Source of the DNA: an uncultured Dokdonia sp.
GTDB lineage: Bacteria > Bacteroidota > Bacteroidia > Flavobacteriales > Flavobacteriaceae
Assembly: GCA_913060645.1 (NCBI GenBank)
Contig: CAJXSW010000022.1
Span: 1 to 34,793 of the forward strand
Length of the DNA: 34,793 bases
Direction: 5' to 3'
A program made the translations under genes and the position numbers. Shown here piece by piece: positions 8,218 to 14,987 of the stretch; within the stretch, counting starts at the first letter, position 1; each line of letters begins with the position of its first letter. The notes below the pieces were generated by a model, which was not told the DNA's origin, searched no databases, and saw only the letters and a program-made list of their open reading frames with translations.

Positions 8218-9306
8218 ATGAAAAAGAAAATAACGCAACTCTTACTTATAGCACTCATGATCCCTTCTATGGTGATCGCTGCAAGTGTAGATCCTCAGGG
8301 AAAATACACTAAGGAAAAGAGAATCAAAAAAGAATATGCTGTAAATCCAGATGTAAAACTGGTGATTGACAATAGTTACGGCAATGTCAATATGGTGAGC
8401 TGGAACGAAAACAGAATCGTCATTGAAGTTCTAGTAAAAACTAATGGCAACGACGAGGAGCGCGTAAAAGAAAAACTAGACGATATAGATGTATATTTTG
8501 AAGGTTCAAGTAGCTATGTAAGCGCAAAAACAAACTTCGAAAAAAGCAGTAGCAGATCGTGGTGGAACAGCTGGAAAAACAGTAATGTAAATATGGAAAT
8601 CAACTATACCATTAAACTTCCAGCAACTAGTATGGTAGATGTAAGCAATGATTATGGAGGAATCAATATTGACCGACTAGAGGGTAATGCAAAAATAAAT
8701 TGTGACTATGGGAAAATCACGATAGGCGAACTACTAGCAGAAAATAACTACCTCAACTTTGACTACACTAAAAATAGCACCATAGGATACATGAAAAGCG
8801 GCCGCATTAATGCCGATTATTCAAGCTTTTTCTTAGAAAGAGGTGGAGATATTGAACTTAATGCAGATTATAGTAAATCTGAATTTGGACGTATTGAAAA
8901 CTTAAACTACAACTGTGACTATGGCTCTGTAATTACTGGAGATACTAAAGACATTATAGGTCGAGGAGATTACATATCTGCAAAAATTGGTGTAGTACAT
9001 GGAGATCTTAACATCAATGCAGATTATGGGAGCATACGTATAGAAGAACTGGCTAGCGATGCTGGAGACATCTCTATACAGAGTGACTACACCGGTATTA
9101 AAGTGGGCTATAACTCTCAATACAACTTTACGTTTGCAATAAAACTAGAGTATGCTGGATTGAGCGGTAAAGAAGACCTCACTTTTAATAAGGAGCGCAT
9201 AGAATCTTCAGACAAATACTACGAAGGATACAGAGGAAATTCTAATACTAATAATCACGTCAACATCAACTCAGAATACGGTGGTGTCACTTTATTCAAA
9301 AACTAA
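8218..9306 (+). CDS. Secreted DUF4097-like repeat protein (beta-solenoid)
   Basis: A 362-residue exported protein with a Sec signal peptide (about 1-22, LLLIALMIPSMVIAA). The mature part carries about ten short repeats built around a hydrophobic residue plus DYG, DYS or DYT (for example SNDYGGINI, NCDYGKITI, NADYSSFFL, NADYGSIRI, NSEYGGVTL), spaced roughly 20 residues apart, as in right-handed parallel beta-solenoids of the DUF4097/putative adhesin type. An aromatic segment, SSSRSWWNSWKN, sits at about residue 115-126. It follows the anti-sigma gene by 19 nt and precedes a second solenoid gene by 26 nt, so all four are probably one transcript. Function is unknown; a surface or periplasmic stress-related role is an inference from the operon. 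Confidence 0.75.
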   Translation: MKKKITQLLLIALMIPSMVIAASVDPQGKYTKEKRIKKEYAVNPDVKLVIDNSYGNVNMVSWNENRIVIEVLVKTNGNDEERVKEKLDDIDVYFEGSSSYVSAKTNFEKSSSRSWWNSWKNSNVNMEINYTIKLPATSMVDVSNDYGGINIDRLEGNAKINCDYGKITIGELLAENNYLNFDYTKNSTIGYMKSGRINADYSSFFLERGGDIELNADYSKSEFGRIENLNYNCDYGSVITGDTKDIIGRGDYISAKIGVVHGDLNINADYGSIRIEELASDAGDISIQSDYTGIKVGYNSQYNFTFAIKLEYAGLSGKEDLTFNKERIESSDKYYEGYRGNSNTNNHVNINSEYGGVTLFKN

Positions 9307-9332
9307 TAATCAATCATCAAAAAACAACAATC

Positions 9333-10058
9333 ATGAAAAAATTAATCACACTCAGTATTATTCTTTTAGCAAGTACACAAATCCACGCACAATGGTGGGG
9401 AAAGAGTATAAAAGGTAATGGACAGCTAGAAACAGAGACACGCAACGTAGGAGAATATGATGAGATTAGCATCGCTGGTTTCTTTGACGTAACACTCGTT
9501 GCCGGAGAGGAAGGAGAAATCACATTACAAGGAGAAAGCAACCTATTAGATTATGTTGAAACAGAAGTGAGCGGTGATAGACTTACTATCAAAGTTCAAA
9601 ACAAGCAAAATCTAAAGACGAGCTACGGAAAGGATATTAAAATTAAAATTCCTTTTAGAGATTTAAATCGAGTGTCACTATCAGGATCTGGGGAGATTAT
9701 GAGTGATGATGTAATAAAAGCAAATACTTTTGAAGTTTCTGTCTCTGGATCTGGAGATGTTGCTCTTATTGTGGAAGCAAACCGTACCGAGAGTCGTGTT
9801 ACAGGGTCTGGGGACCTTATTCTTAAAGGCTACACAAAAGACCACACTGTAAAAGTTACAGGCTCTGGTGATATAGAAGCTGGGCGTTTTAAAGCTGAGA
9901 CGGTAGATGCTCAGGTTACAGGTTCTGGTGACATACGCGTAGCTTGTGAAAAAAGCATCAAAGCCCGTGTAACTGGTTCTGGTGACATAGAGTACGTAGG
10001 AAACCCATCAAAACAAGACACTAAGGTTTCTGGTTCTGGAGATATTACAAGGGGATAA
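9333..10058 (+). CDS. Head GIN domain (DUF2807) secreted protein
   Basis: A 241-residue protein with a Sec signal peptide (1-19, cleavage near IHAQ). The start of the mature part (GNGQLETETRNVGEYDEISIAGFFDVTLV in outline) is the typical entry of the head GIN/DUF2807 domain. The C-terminal half contains seven copies of a VxGSGD/E motif (SGSGEI, SGSGDV, then TGSGDL, TGSGDI three times, and SGSGDI) at about 15-20 residue spacing, predicted to stack as a beta-solenoid. It is the last gene of the sigma-factor operon and ends at a strong bidirectional terminator. Proteins of this family are often labelled auto-transporter adhesin, but no adhesin activity can be read here. Confidence 0.85.
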   Translation: MKKLITLSIILLASTQIHAQWWGKSIKGNGQLETETRNVGEYDEISIAGFFDVTLVAGEEGEITLQGESNLLDYVETEVSGDRLTIKVQNKQNLKTSYGKDIKIKIPFRDLNRVSLSGSGEIMSDDVIKANTFEVSVSGSGDVALIVEANRTESRVTGSGDLILKGYTKDHTVKVTGSGDIEAGRFKAETVDAQVTGSGDIRVACEKSIKARVTGSGDIEYVGNPSKQDTKVSGSGDITRG

Positions 10059-10085
10059 TCCTTAAAAACATTTCTTTACAAGAAT

Positions 10086-10116
10086 AAAAAATGCCCTCAT
10101 AAGAGGGCATTTTTTT
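10086..10116. terminator. Bidirectional terminator between convergent GIN-domain genes
   Basis: A perfect 8-bp stem, ATGCCCTC (10091-10098) with GAGGGCAT (10103-10110), loop ATAA, with five A before and six T after it. It serves both the plus operon ending at 10058 and the minus gene ending at 10139. Confidence 0.92.
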
Positions 10117-10138
10117 ATAGAATTCCATGTTGTAATTT

Positions 10139-10975
10139 TTATTCCTTCTTTAAGATTTTTGAGGTTCCTGTAAAACGTTCTATCGTTAATTTAGGTTCAC
10201 CATATACTTGAAGTTGTGCTTTATCTGCAAGATCTACAACAATCTCCTGATCTGCAGTTACAATTGTTGTCGAATTTCCTGCTCCGATTACGTTGATCAC
10301 ATCTGCATTAAATGTTTGAGCTTTGCACTCAGCATTGTCTTTTAAAGCCAGCGTGACAGTTTGAGCATTTCCTATTAATTCTAGGTCTGATCTTTCAGAT
10401 GCAGATAGCGTGAATTTTTTTGTATTGATATCCGCTTTCGCGAAAGCGTTATCTGTAACATTCATGGTCAAATCATCTCCCATATAATCCATCTCAATTT
10501 TTGAGTTTGAATTTGCAGTTATGGTAGCTTGTGTTGCTTTTACCTCTCCTTCAAACTGACTATCATCTAAAAAACTTCCTCTAAAAAAATCTGATTTAAG
10601 AACAGATTGTGCTTTCACCTTACTCTCTGCATCTAAGCTCACAGAATTAAGAGTCACAAAACGCACCGTGATATCAAGACGTTTTGCACTTCTGATATCC
10701 TTTCTCGCAGAAACTAGCAATACACTATCACGCACATCAAAGCTTATTAATTCAATAAGGTTATCATCCATCTCAAGCTCGTAGCCTGGTTGAGAATCTG
10801 CAATAAGTGTTACTTCTAGACCATCTGTTACTTTAATATCTGTAAATGGACGTAATACCTCAGATACATCTTTCACATTTCTACTTCCTTTCACTCGCTC
10901 TCTTTGAGCGCTTACAGCCGTAGTCACAAACATAAGCACAGCAATAGCTATACCTTTCATATATATTTTTTTCAT
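10139..10975 (-). CDS. DUF2807-type (GIN domain) secreted protein
   Basis: A 278-residue exported protein with a Sec signal peptide (about 1-24, IAVLMFVTTAVSAQ). The LRPFTDIKVTDGLEVTLIAD segment (41-60) matches the entry of DUF2807 domains, followed by repeated short strands with Ser/Asn/Asp turns and no TGSGD motif. It converges on the sigma-factor operon and is a distant relative of its last gene, so the locus has two GIN-type proteins on opposite strands. A copy of the dispersed palindrome (10433-10448) lies inside the gene in frame and encodes AFAKA at 177-181 without breaking the reading frame. There may be an alternative start at the second Met (residue 6). Function is unknown. Confidence 0.78.
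   Translation of the reverse strand: MKKIYMKGIAIAVLMFVTTAVSAQRERVKGSRNVKDVSEVLRPFTDIKVTDGLEVTLIADSQPGYELEMDDNLIELISFDVRDSVLLVSARKDIRSAKRLDITVRFVTLNSVSLDAESKVKAQSVLKSDFFRGSFLDDSQFEGEVKATQATITANSNSKIEMDYMGDDLTMNVTDNAFAKADINTKKFTLSASERSDLELIGNAQTVTLALKDNAECKAQTFNADVINVIGAGNSTTIVTADQEIVVDLADKAQLQVYGEPKLTIERFTGTSKILKKE
10433..10448. repeat. TTTCGCGAAA-family palindrome inside a GIN-domain gene
   Basis: CGCTTTCGCGAAAGCG, a perfect 16-bp palindrome in coding sequence. The frame used gives A-F-A-K-A at residues 177-181. Confidence 0.95.
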
Positions 10976-11020
10976 AGAATTAAATGTACAATAAATGAGC
11001 CATCATTAATAACAACACAT

Positions 11021-11046
11021 AAAAAAAGCATCTGGTTACAGATGCT
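11021..11046 (-). terminator. Intrinsic terminator of the Cys-repeat lipoprotein gene
   Basis: An 8-bp stem, AGCATCTG (11027-11034) with CAGATGCT (11039-11046), loop GTTA. On the minus strand it is followed by seven T. It lies 27 nt past the stop of the gene ending at 11073. Confidence 0.9.
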
Positions 11047-11072
11047 CTTTAAAAATATGTCGTTTATGGATA

Positions 11073-12131
11073 TTAATAGATAATATTAATCATTCCATCT
11101 GCCGTGAGTACTTCTTCGTTATCTGGATTTGTAAATGTTCCAGAAAAAGTTCCTACGATTGTAGTACCATCGTTTGCTGTAATAGAATTTATAAATGGAG
11201 TCGTCGCTTCTATAGATGGTGTGTGCACAACACCTCCTACTGTTAGAATCGTATTTTGCATCACATTATCTCCTGTTTGCTGTAATACGATATCAAAAGT
11301 AAACGTATCTCCTGTATCTATATCTGTTGCAACCACGCTCAGTAAAGATCCGCTTATGGAAACAGTAGCTGTATTAAAATTTGTAAATACTTCTCGCACG
11401 GTTACTTGTACTGGCCCATCTTGTTCTGGTGGAGAGCAATCTCCTAGATCTTGTACAATAGCATTAAGACTTCCATCTGTATCTCCACAAGCGGCTATTT
11501 GAGCTTGTAAAGCCATGGAGTAGTCTGCACAAGCTTCAGTATAACTATCTTCATCAAGAGGATCTAATGCATTAAATATCTCTCGCGCTTCTGATGTCGC
11601 AACCTGCGCTGCAGCACAATCACCACCACAATTCAACGCGTCAATGGTAGCCTGTATATTTCCGCTTGCATCACCACAAGCTTCTATTTGAGTAGATAAA
11701 GCGGCGCTATAAGCAAGGCATAATTGTTCTTCGTTATCACTAGAAGCATTGTTTAAAGCTCCCAAGGCTGAATTTGCAGCAGTCTCCGCTTGAAAACAAG
11801 GATCTGGCGTAGAGCATTCTCCTAAGCTTGTAAGAGTAGCTTGTAATGTTCCGGATGCATCACCACAAAGTTGAATTGTTGCTTGAATTGCAGTCGCATA
11901 TGCACCACAAACTTGTGAGTAATTTGCCTCCGTTGCACTACTAAAAGCCGCCTGTGCTGCTACGAGAGTATCAAAAGCTAATTGGCAAGTTTCACTATCT
12001 GGATCCGGTTCACTTGGATCAGATCCATCACCTGTAACGCTAAACACGCCTTCTAGTGGTTCGTCATCACAAGAGACAACCGTCACTGCAGCCATCAATA
12101 TAAATAAAAATAAAACGTGTAGTTTTTTCAT
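11073..12131 (-). CDS. Lipoprotein with three four-cysteine helical repeats
   Basis: A 352-residue lipoprotein: signal peptide with lipobox VVSC (Cys21), then an acidic Asp/Ser/Pro linker. It is followed by three tandem repeats of about 57-61 residues (49-106, 112-168, 172-232), each with four cysteines in the pattern C-x25(28)-C-x13-C-x15(16)-C. Each repeat is Ala/Gln-rich and helical and contains a CGDASG or CGDTDG turn. The C-terminal part (about 240-352) is Thr/Val-rich and beta-like. Twelve regularly spaced cysteines in an exported protein suggest disulphide-braced helical hairpins. I do not recognise a named family. It stands alone between terminated or convergent units, and a hairpin follows its stop. 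Confidence 0.75.
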   Translation of the reverse strand: MKKLHVLFLFILMAAVTVVSCDDEPLEGVFSVTGDGSDPSEPDPDSETCQLAFDTLVAAQAAFSSATEANYSQVCGAYATAIQATIQLCGDASGTLQATLTSLGECSTPDPCFQAETAANSALGALNNASSDNEEQLCLAYSAALSTQIEACGDASGNIQATIDALNCGGDCAAAQVATSEAREIFNALDPLDEDSYTEACADYSMALQAQIAACGDTDGSLNAIVQDLGDCSPPEQDGPVQVTVREVFTNFNTATVSISGSLLSVVATDIDTGDTFTFDIVLQQTGDNVMQNTILTVGGVVHTPSIEATTPFINSITANDGTTIVGTFSGTFTNPDNEEVLTADGMINIIY

Positions 12132-12197
12132 TGTAGTAGTAATTTCTAAATCTGAAACACAAACATAATCAATTTATTGCACTGTTTTGCTCTTAGA

Positions 12198-12632
12198 CTA
12201 TGAGTCCTTGCGAGCCTTTAACAGGTTGTTCTGCTCTTGCATAAGATGCTCAATGTTTGCAAGCAATTCTATATTTTTCGGAGTTTTTTCTTCTGTATTT
12301 TTAGGATCTTCTGCTTTATCCTTAAATCTATTTATTCCTTTAATCACTACAAAAATGGTAATTGCGATTACCAAAAAATCTATTGAAACCTCAATAAGTT
12401 CTCCATAACCAATTGCTATTTCCTTTTCTTCACCTTCGGCTGCACGCAAGAGGTACTTTCTATCTGCGAGATTAATACCATCTGTGAGTAGTGATAACGG
12501 TGGCATCACAACTTTTTTTACAATAGTGTTCACCACATTATTAAAAGCAGTACCTATAATAATACCTACTGCCATATCGATCATGTTACCCTTGATCGCA
12601 AAATTTTTGAATTCTTGAATAAATCCAGCCAT
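12198..12632 (-). CDS. mscL: Large-conductance mechanosensitive channel MscL
   Basis: A 144-residue inner-membrane channel that opens under membrane tension to release solutes on hypo-osmotic shock. The N-terminal amphipathic helix (FIQEFKNFAIKGN) leads into TM1 (about 16-42), with the pore-lining MIDMAVGIIIGTAFNNVV and the following PPLSLL. The periplasmic loop is short, TM2 is at about 80-100 (IDFLVIAITIFVVIKGIN), and a C-terminal helix bundle ends in LLANIEHLMQEQNNLL. Length and motif order are normal for the family. It stands between the MFS transporter upstream (minus, ending at 12746) and the Cys-repeat lipoprotein gene. I see no terminator directly after it. Confidence 0.96.
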   Translation of the reverse strand: MAGFIQEFKNFAIKGNMIDMAVGIIIGTAFNNVVNTIVKKVVMPPLSLLTDGINLADRKYLLRAAEGEEKEIAIGYGELIEVSIDFLVIAITIFVVIKGINRFKDKAEDPKNTEEKTPKNIELLANIEHLMQEQNNLLKARKDS

Positions 12633-12722
12633 AACTATCTATTGTATGCCGTAGCAACTTAATTATTGAATAATAAACTTTAGCAAAACTCTCTCTAATT
12701 ATAAGATTGGGGATTTGAGTAT

Positions 12723-12744
12723 TTACGCTTTCGCGAAAGCGTAA
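12723..12744. repeat. Perfect 22-bp TTTCGCGAAA-family palindrome
   Basis: TTACGCTTTCG followed by its exact reverse complement. It begins one nucleotide beyond the stop codon of the MFS gene (ending at 12746) and could form a hairpin at its mRNA 3' end. Confidence 0.95.
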
Positions 12745-12745
12745 C

Positions 12746-14062
12746 CTACGTAATTACCGTCCTGTCCTTAGGCACTCGAAGTAATAACACGACACCTGCC
12801 GCAAAAAATAAAATTAAAAACACAATCGAATAGCGCATGCTTCCTGTAAGTTCTTCTATGAAACCGTATAAAAACATACCGATGATGATACCTATTTTCT
12901 CAGCAACATCATAAAAGCTGAAATATGAAGTAGTGTCCTCTGTTTCTGGTAAAAACTTAGCATACGTAGATCGTGATAGCGACTGAATTCCTCCCATTAC
13001 TAAGCCTACAAATGCCGCCGTAATGTAAAACTGAACAGGAGTGTACACGAAGTAGGCCCAAGCGCAGATAAAAATCCAAACAATATTAATGATAATAAGT
13101 GCCTTAAGATTCCCTATTCTAGCCGATAATTTTGAGGTCAAGTAAGCTCCAGCAACGGCGACTAGTTGTATTAATAAAATACTACCTATAAGTCCCGTGG
13201 TACGCTCGCTATCACTTCCCCATTCTAGTTCTTGCTCTCCAAAGTATGCTGCTGCGAGCATTACTGTTTGAACTGCCATACTATATACAAAGAATGCAAT
13301 AAGATATTTTTTGAGTCGTAGCTGTGACTGCATGGATCTCCAGATAGCTCTCAACTCGTTAAAACCATTTAAGAGCACAGCTCCTGTAAGCTTACCGTCT
13401 GCCTCATTACCCTTAGGAAGGTACCTGTAAGTGTACTGACTAAAACCTATCCACCAAACTCCAGTGAGCACAAAAGAAAGCCTCGTTGGAAAACCTTCAT
13501 CTTCAAAGCCAAAAATCTCATACCCCAGAATCATAAACAAACACCAGCCAAGCAATATGACACTCCCTATATATCCCCAAGAATATCCTTTGGCACTTAT
13601 TGCATCGTGCTGATCTGGAAAAGCAATATCTGGTAAGTAGGAGTTGTAAAATACGAGACTACCCCAGAAACCTATAAGTCCTAATGCATATAGAAGCAGA
13701 CTTAAATATATATGCTCTAAGCTGAACCAGTATAGTCCTATGGTCGCTAGCGCTCCCATGTAACAGAAAAACTTAAGAAAGTATTTTTTATTACCTAGAT
13801 AATCTGCCACTCCAGATAGAATAGGAGAAATGATTGCTACTATTAAAAAAGCCACAGCAGTAGTATAAAATATAAGCGGACTGCGACGTAGCATCATTCC
13901 AAAAACTTCAATTTCTTCTATACCGGCTCCTCTAAAGAGAGCTCCATAAAATAATGGAAATATAGCAGATGCAATGACAAGACTGTAGGTGGAGTTTGCC
14001 CAATCATAAAATGCCCATGCATTTAATAATTTTTTATCTCCTTTTTGTAGTTCGTTATTCAT
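12746..14062 (-). CDS. MFS transporter, Atg22/UMF1-like
   Basis: A 438-residue integral membrane protein with about 12 hydrophobic segments. The N-terminal KKLLNAWAFYDWANSTYSLVI, with the conserved YDWANS, is the signature of the UMF1/Atg22-like branch of the major facilitator superfamily. Further matches are the loop SGVADYLGNKKYFL and the second-half segment GGIQSLSRSTYAKFLPE, both typical of this branch. In fungi the family exports amino acids from the vacuole; the bacterial substrate is not established. It starts just downstream of the terminator of the M48 peptidase gene and ends at a perfect palindrome. Confidence 0.9.
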   Translation of the reverse strand: MNNELQKGDKKLLNAWAFYDWANSTYSLVIASAIFPLFYGALFRGAGIEEIEVFGMMLRRSPLIFYTTAVAFLIVAIISPILSGVADYLGNKKYFLKFFCYMGALATIGLYWFSLEHIYLSLLLYALGLIGFWGSLVFYNSYLPDIAFPDQHDAISAKGYSWGYIGSVILLGWCLFMILGYEIFGFEDEGFPTRLSFVLTGVWWIGFSQYTYRYLPKGNEADGKLTGAVLLNGFNELRAIWRSMQSQLRLKKYLIAFFVYSMAVQTVMLAAAYFGEQELEWGSDSERTTGLIGSILLIQLVAVAGAYLTSKLSARIGNLKALIIINIVWIFICAWAYFVYTPVQFYITAAFVGLVMGGIQSLSRSTYAKFLPETEDTTSYFSFYDVAEKIGIIIGMFLYGFIEELTGSMRYSIVFLILFFAAGVVLLLRVPKDRTVIT

Positions 14063-14075
14063 AGTACTAAAATAG

Positions 14076-14101
14076 AAAAGCTGTGCGATTGCACAGCTTT
14101 T
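14076..14101 (-). terminator. Intrinsic terminator of the M48 peptidase gene
   Basis: A perfect 11-bp stem (14076-14086 with 14091-14101, loop GATT) with A/T-rich flanks, 25 nt past the stop at 14127. It closes the transcript coming from the peptidase, and possibly from the glycogen genes upstream. Confidence 0.88.
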
Positions 14102-14126
14102 CTTACTATATATTTCGTGTAAACTT

Positions 14127-14948
14127 CTATTTAAAAGAAGTCACTCCAAATTTTGCGGCTTCTGCTCTCGCCATCGGCGCTTTGGCAGTAAGATTTGCAA
14201 TACGACTATCTGATGATGGGTGCGTACTCATAATCTGTGGTGGTGCTTCACCTCCACTTGCAGCTTTCATACGTTTCCATAACTCTGCAGCTTCATCAGG
14301 ATTGTATCCAGCTATTGCTGCAATTACGATTCCGATTTCGTCTGCTTGTGTCTCATGGCTACGTGAGAAAGGAAGCATCCCTCCTACTTGTGAACCTATA
14401 CCATAGAGTTGCATGATTTGTTGTTGCTTTGCTTGATCTTGACCTCCTACCGCAATAGCAGTGGCAACACCACCATATTGTTGTAATTGTGCAGCACTCA
14501 TACGTTGTGCTCCGTGATCTGCAAGTGCGTGAGCAAGTTCATGCCCCATTACCATTGCTAGTCCAGTTTCTGATTGAGTTATCGGTAAAATTCCAGTGTA
14601 TACTACAATCTTTCCTCCTGGCATACACCAAGCGTTTACTGCTTCATCTTTAACTAGATTGTACTCCCAGCGATAATCTTGTAAATAACCAGGCTCTCCT
14701 AGTGCTGTAAGGTAACGCTCTGCTGCTACGGCTATTTTTTCACCTACGCGCTTTACCATATTAGCATCTGCTGTTCCAGTAATCACATTATTTTCAGATA
14801 GGAATGCGTCATACTGTTGGAATGCCATTGGAAATAACTGATCGTTACTTACAAAGTTAAGGGTCTTCTTACCTGTAAACGGGCTTGTCTTACATGCACA
14901 CACAAGGAGTACGGTCATGATAAGAACAAATGTATTTTTAAGTTTCAT
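14127..14948 (-). CDS. M48 family metallopeptidase lipoprotein
   Basis: A 273-residue zinc protease with a type II signal peptide (lipobox VCAC, Cys19). The catalytic HExxH is H136-E137-L-A-H140, and the third zinc ligand is E199 in SHETQAD, as in M48 Oma1/BepA/LoiP-like proteins. The AWCMPGGKIVVYTGIL stretch before the active site and the STHPSSDSRI segment near the C-terminus are also typical. It probably acts in the periplasm on misfolded envelope proteins, although substrates are not readable from sequence. It begins 39 nt downstream of the GH31 gene on the same strand and could be read through from it. A terminator follows. Confidence 0.92.
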   Translation of the reverse strand: MKLKNTFVLIMTVLLVCACKTSPFTGKKTLNFVSNDQLFPMAFQQYDAFLSENNVITGTADANMVKRVGEKIAVAAERYLTALGEPGYLQDYRWEYNLVKDEAVNAWCMPGGKIVVYTGILPITQSETGLAMVMGHELAHALADHGAQRMSAAQLQQYGGVATAIAVGGQDQAKQQQIMQLYGIGSQVGGMLPFSRSHETQADEIGIVIAAIAGYNPDEAAELWKRMKAASGGEAPPQIMSTHPSSDSRIANLTAKAPMARAEAAKFGVTSFK

Positions 14949-14987
14949 AATGATGGTTTTTAATCAGGATATAAAAATACGCAAATG

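Noticed and set aside
9690-10058. Regular GGTTCTGGTGA-like DNA repeats that resemble a repeat array
   Set aside because: They are in-frame codons of the VTGSGDI protein repeats with variable, coding sequence between them; spacing and sequence are not CRISPR-like.
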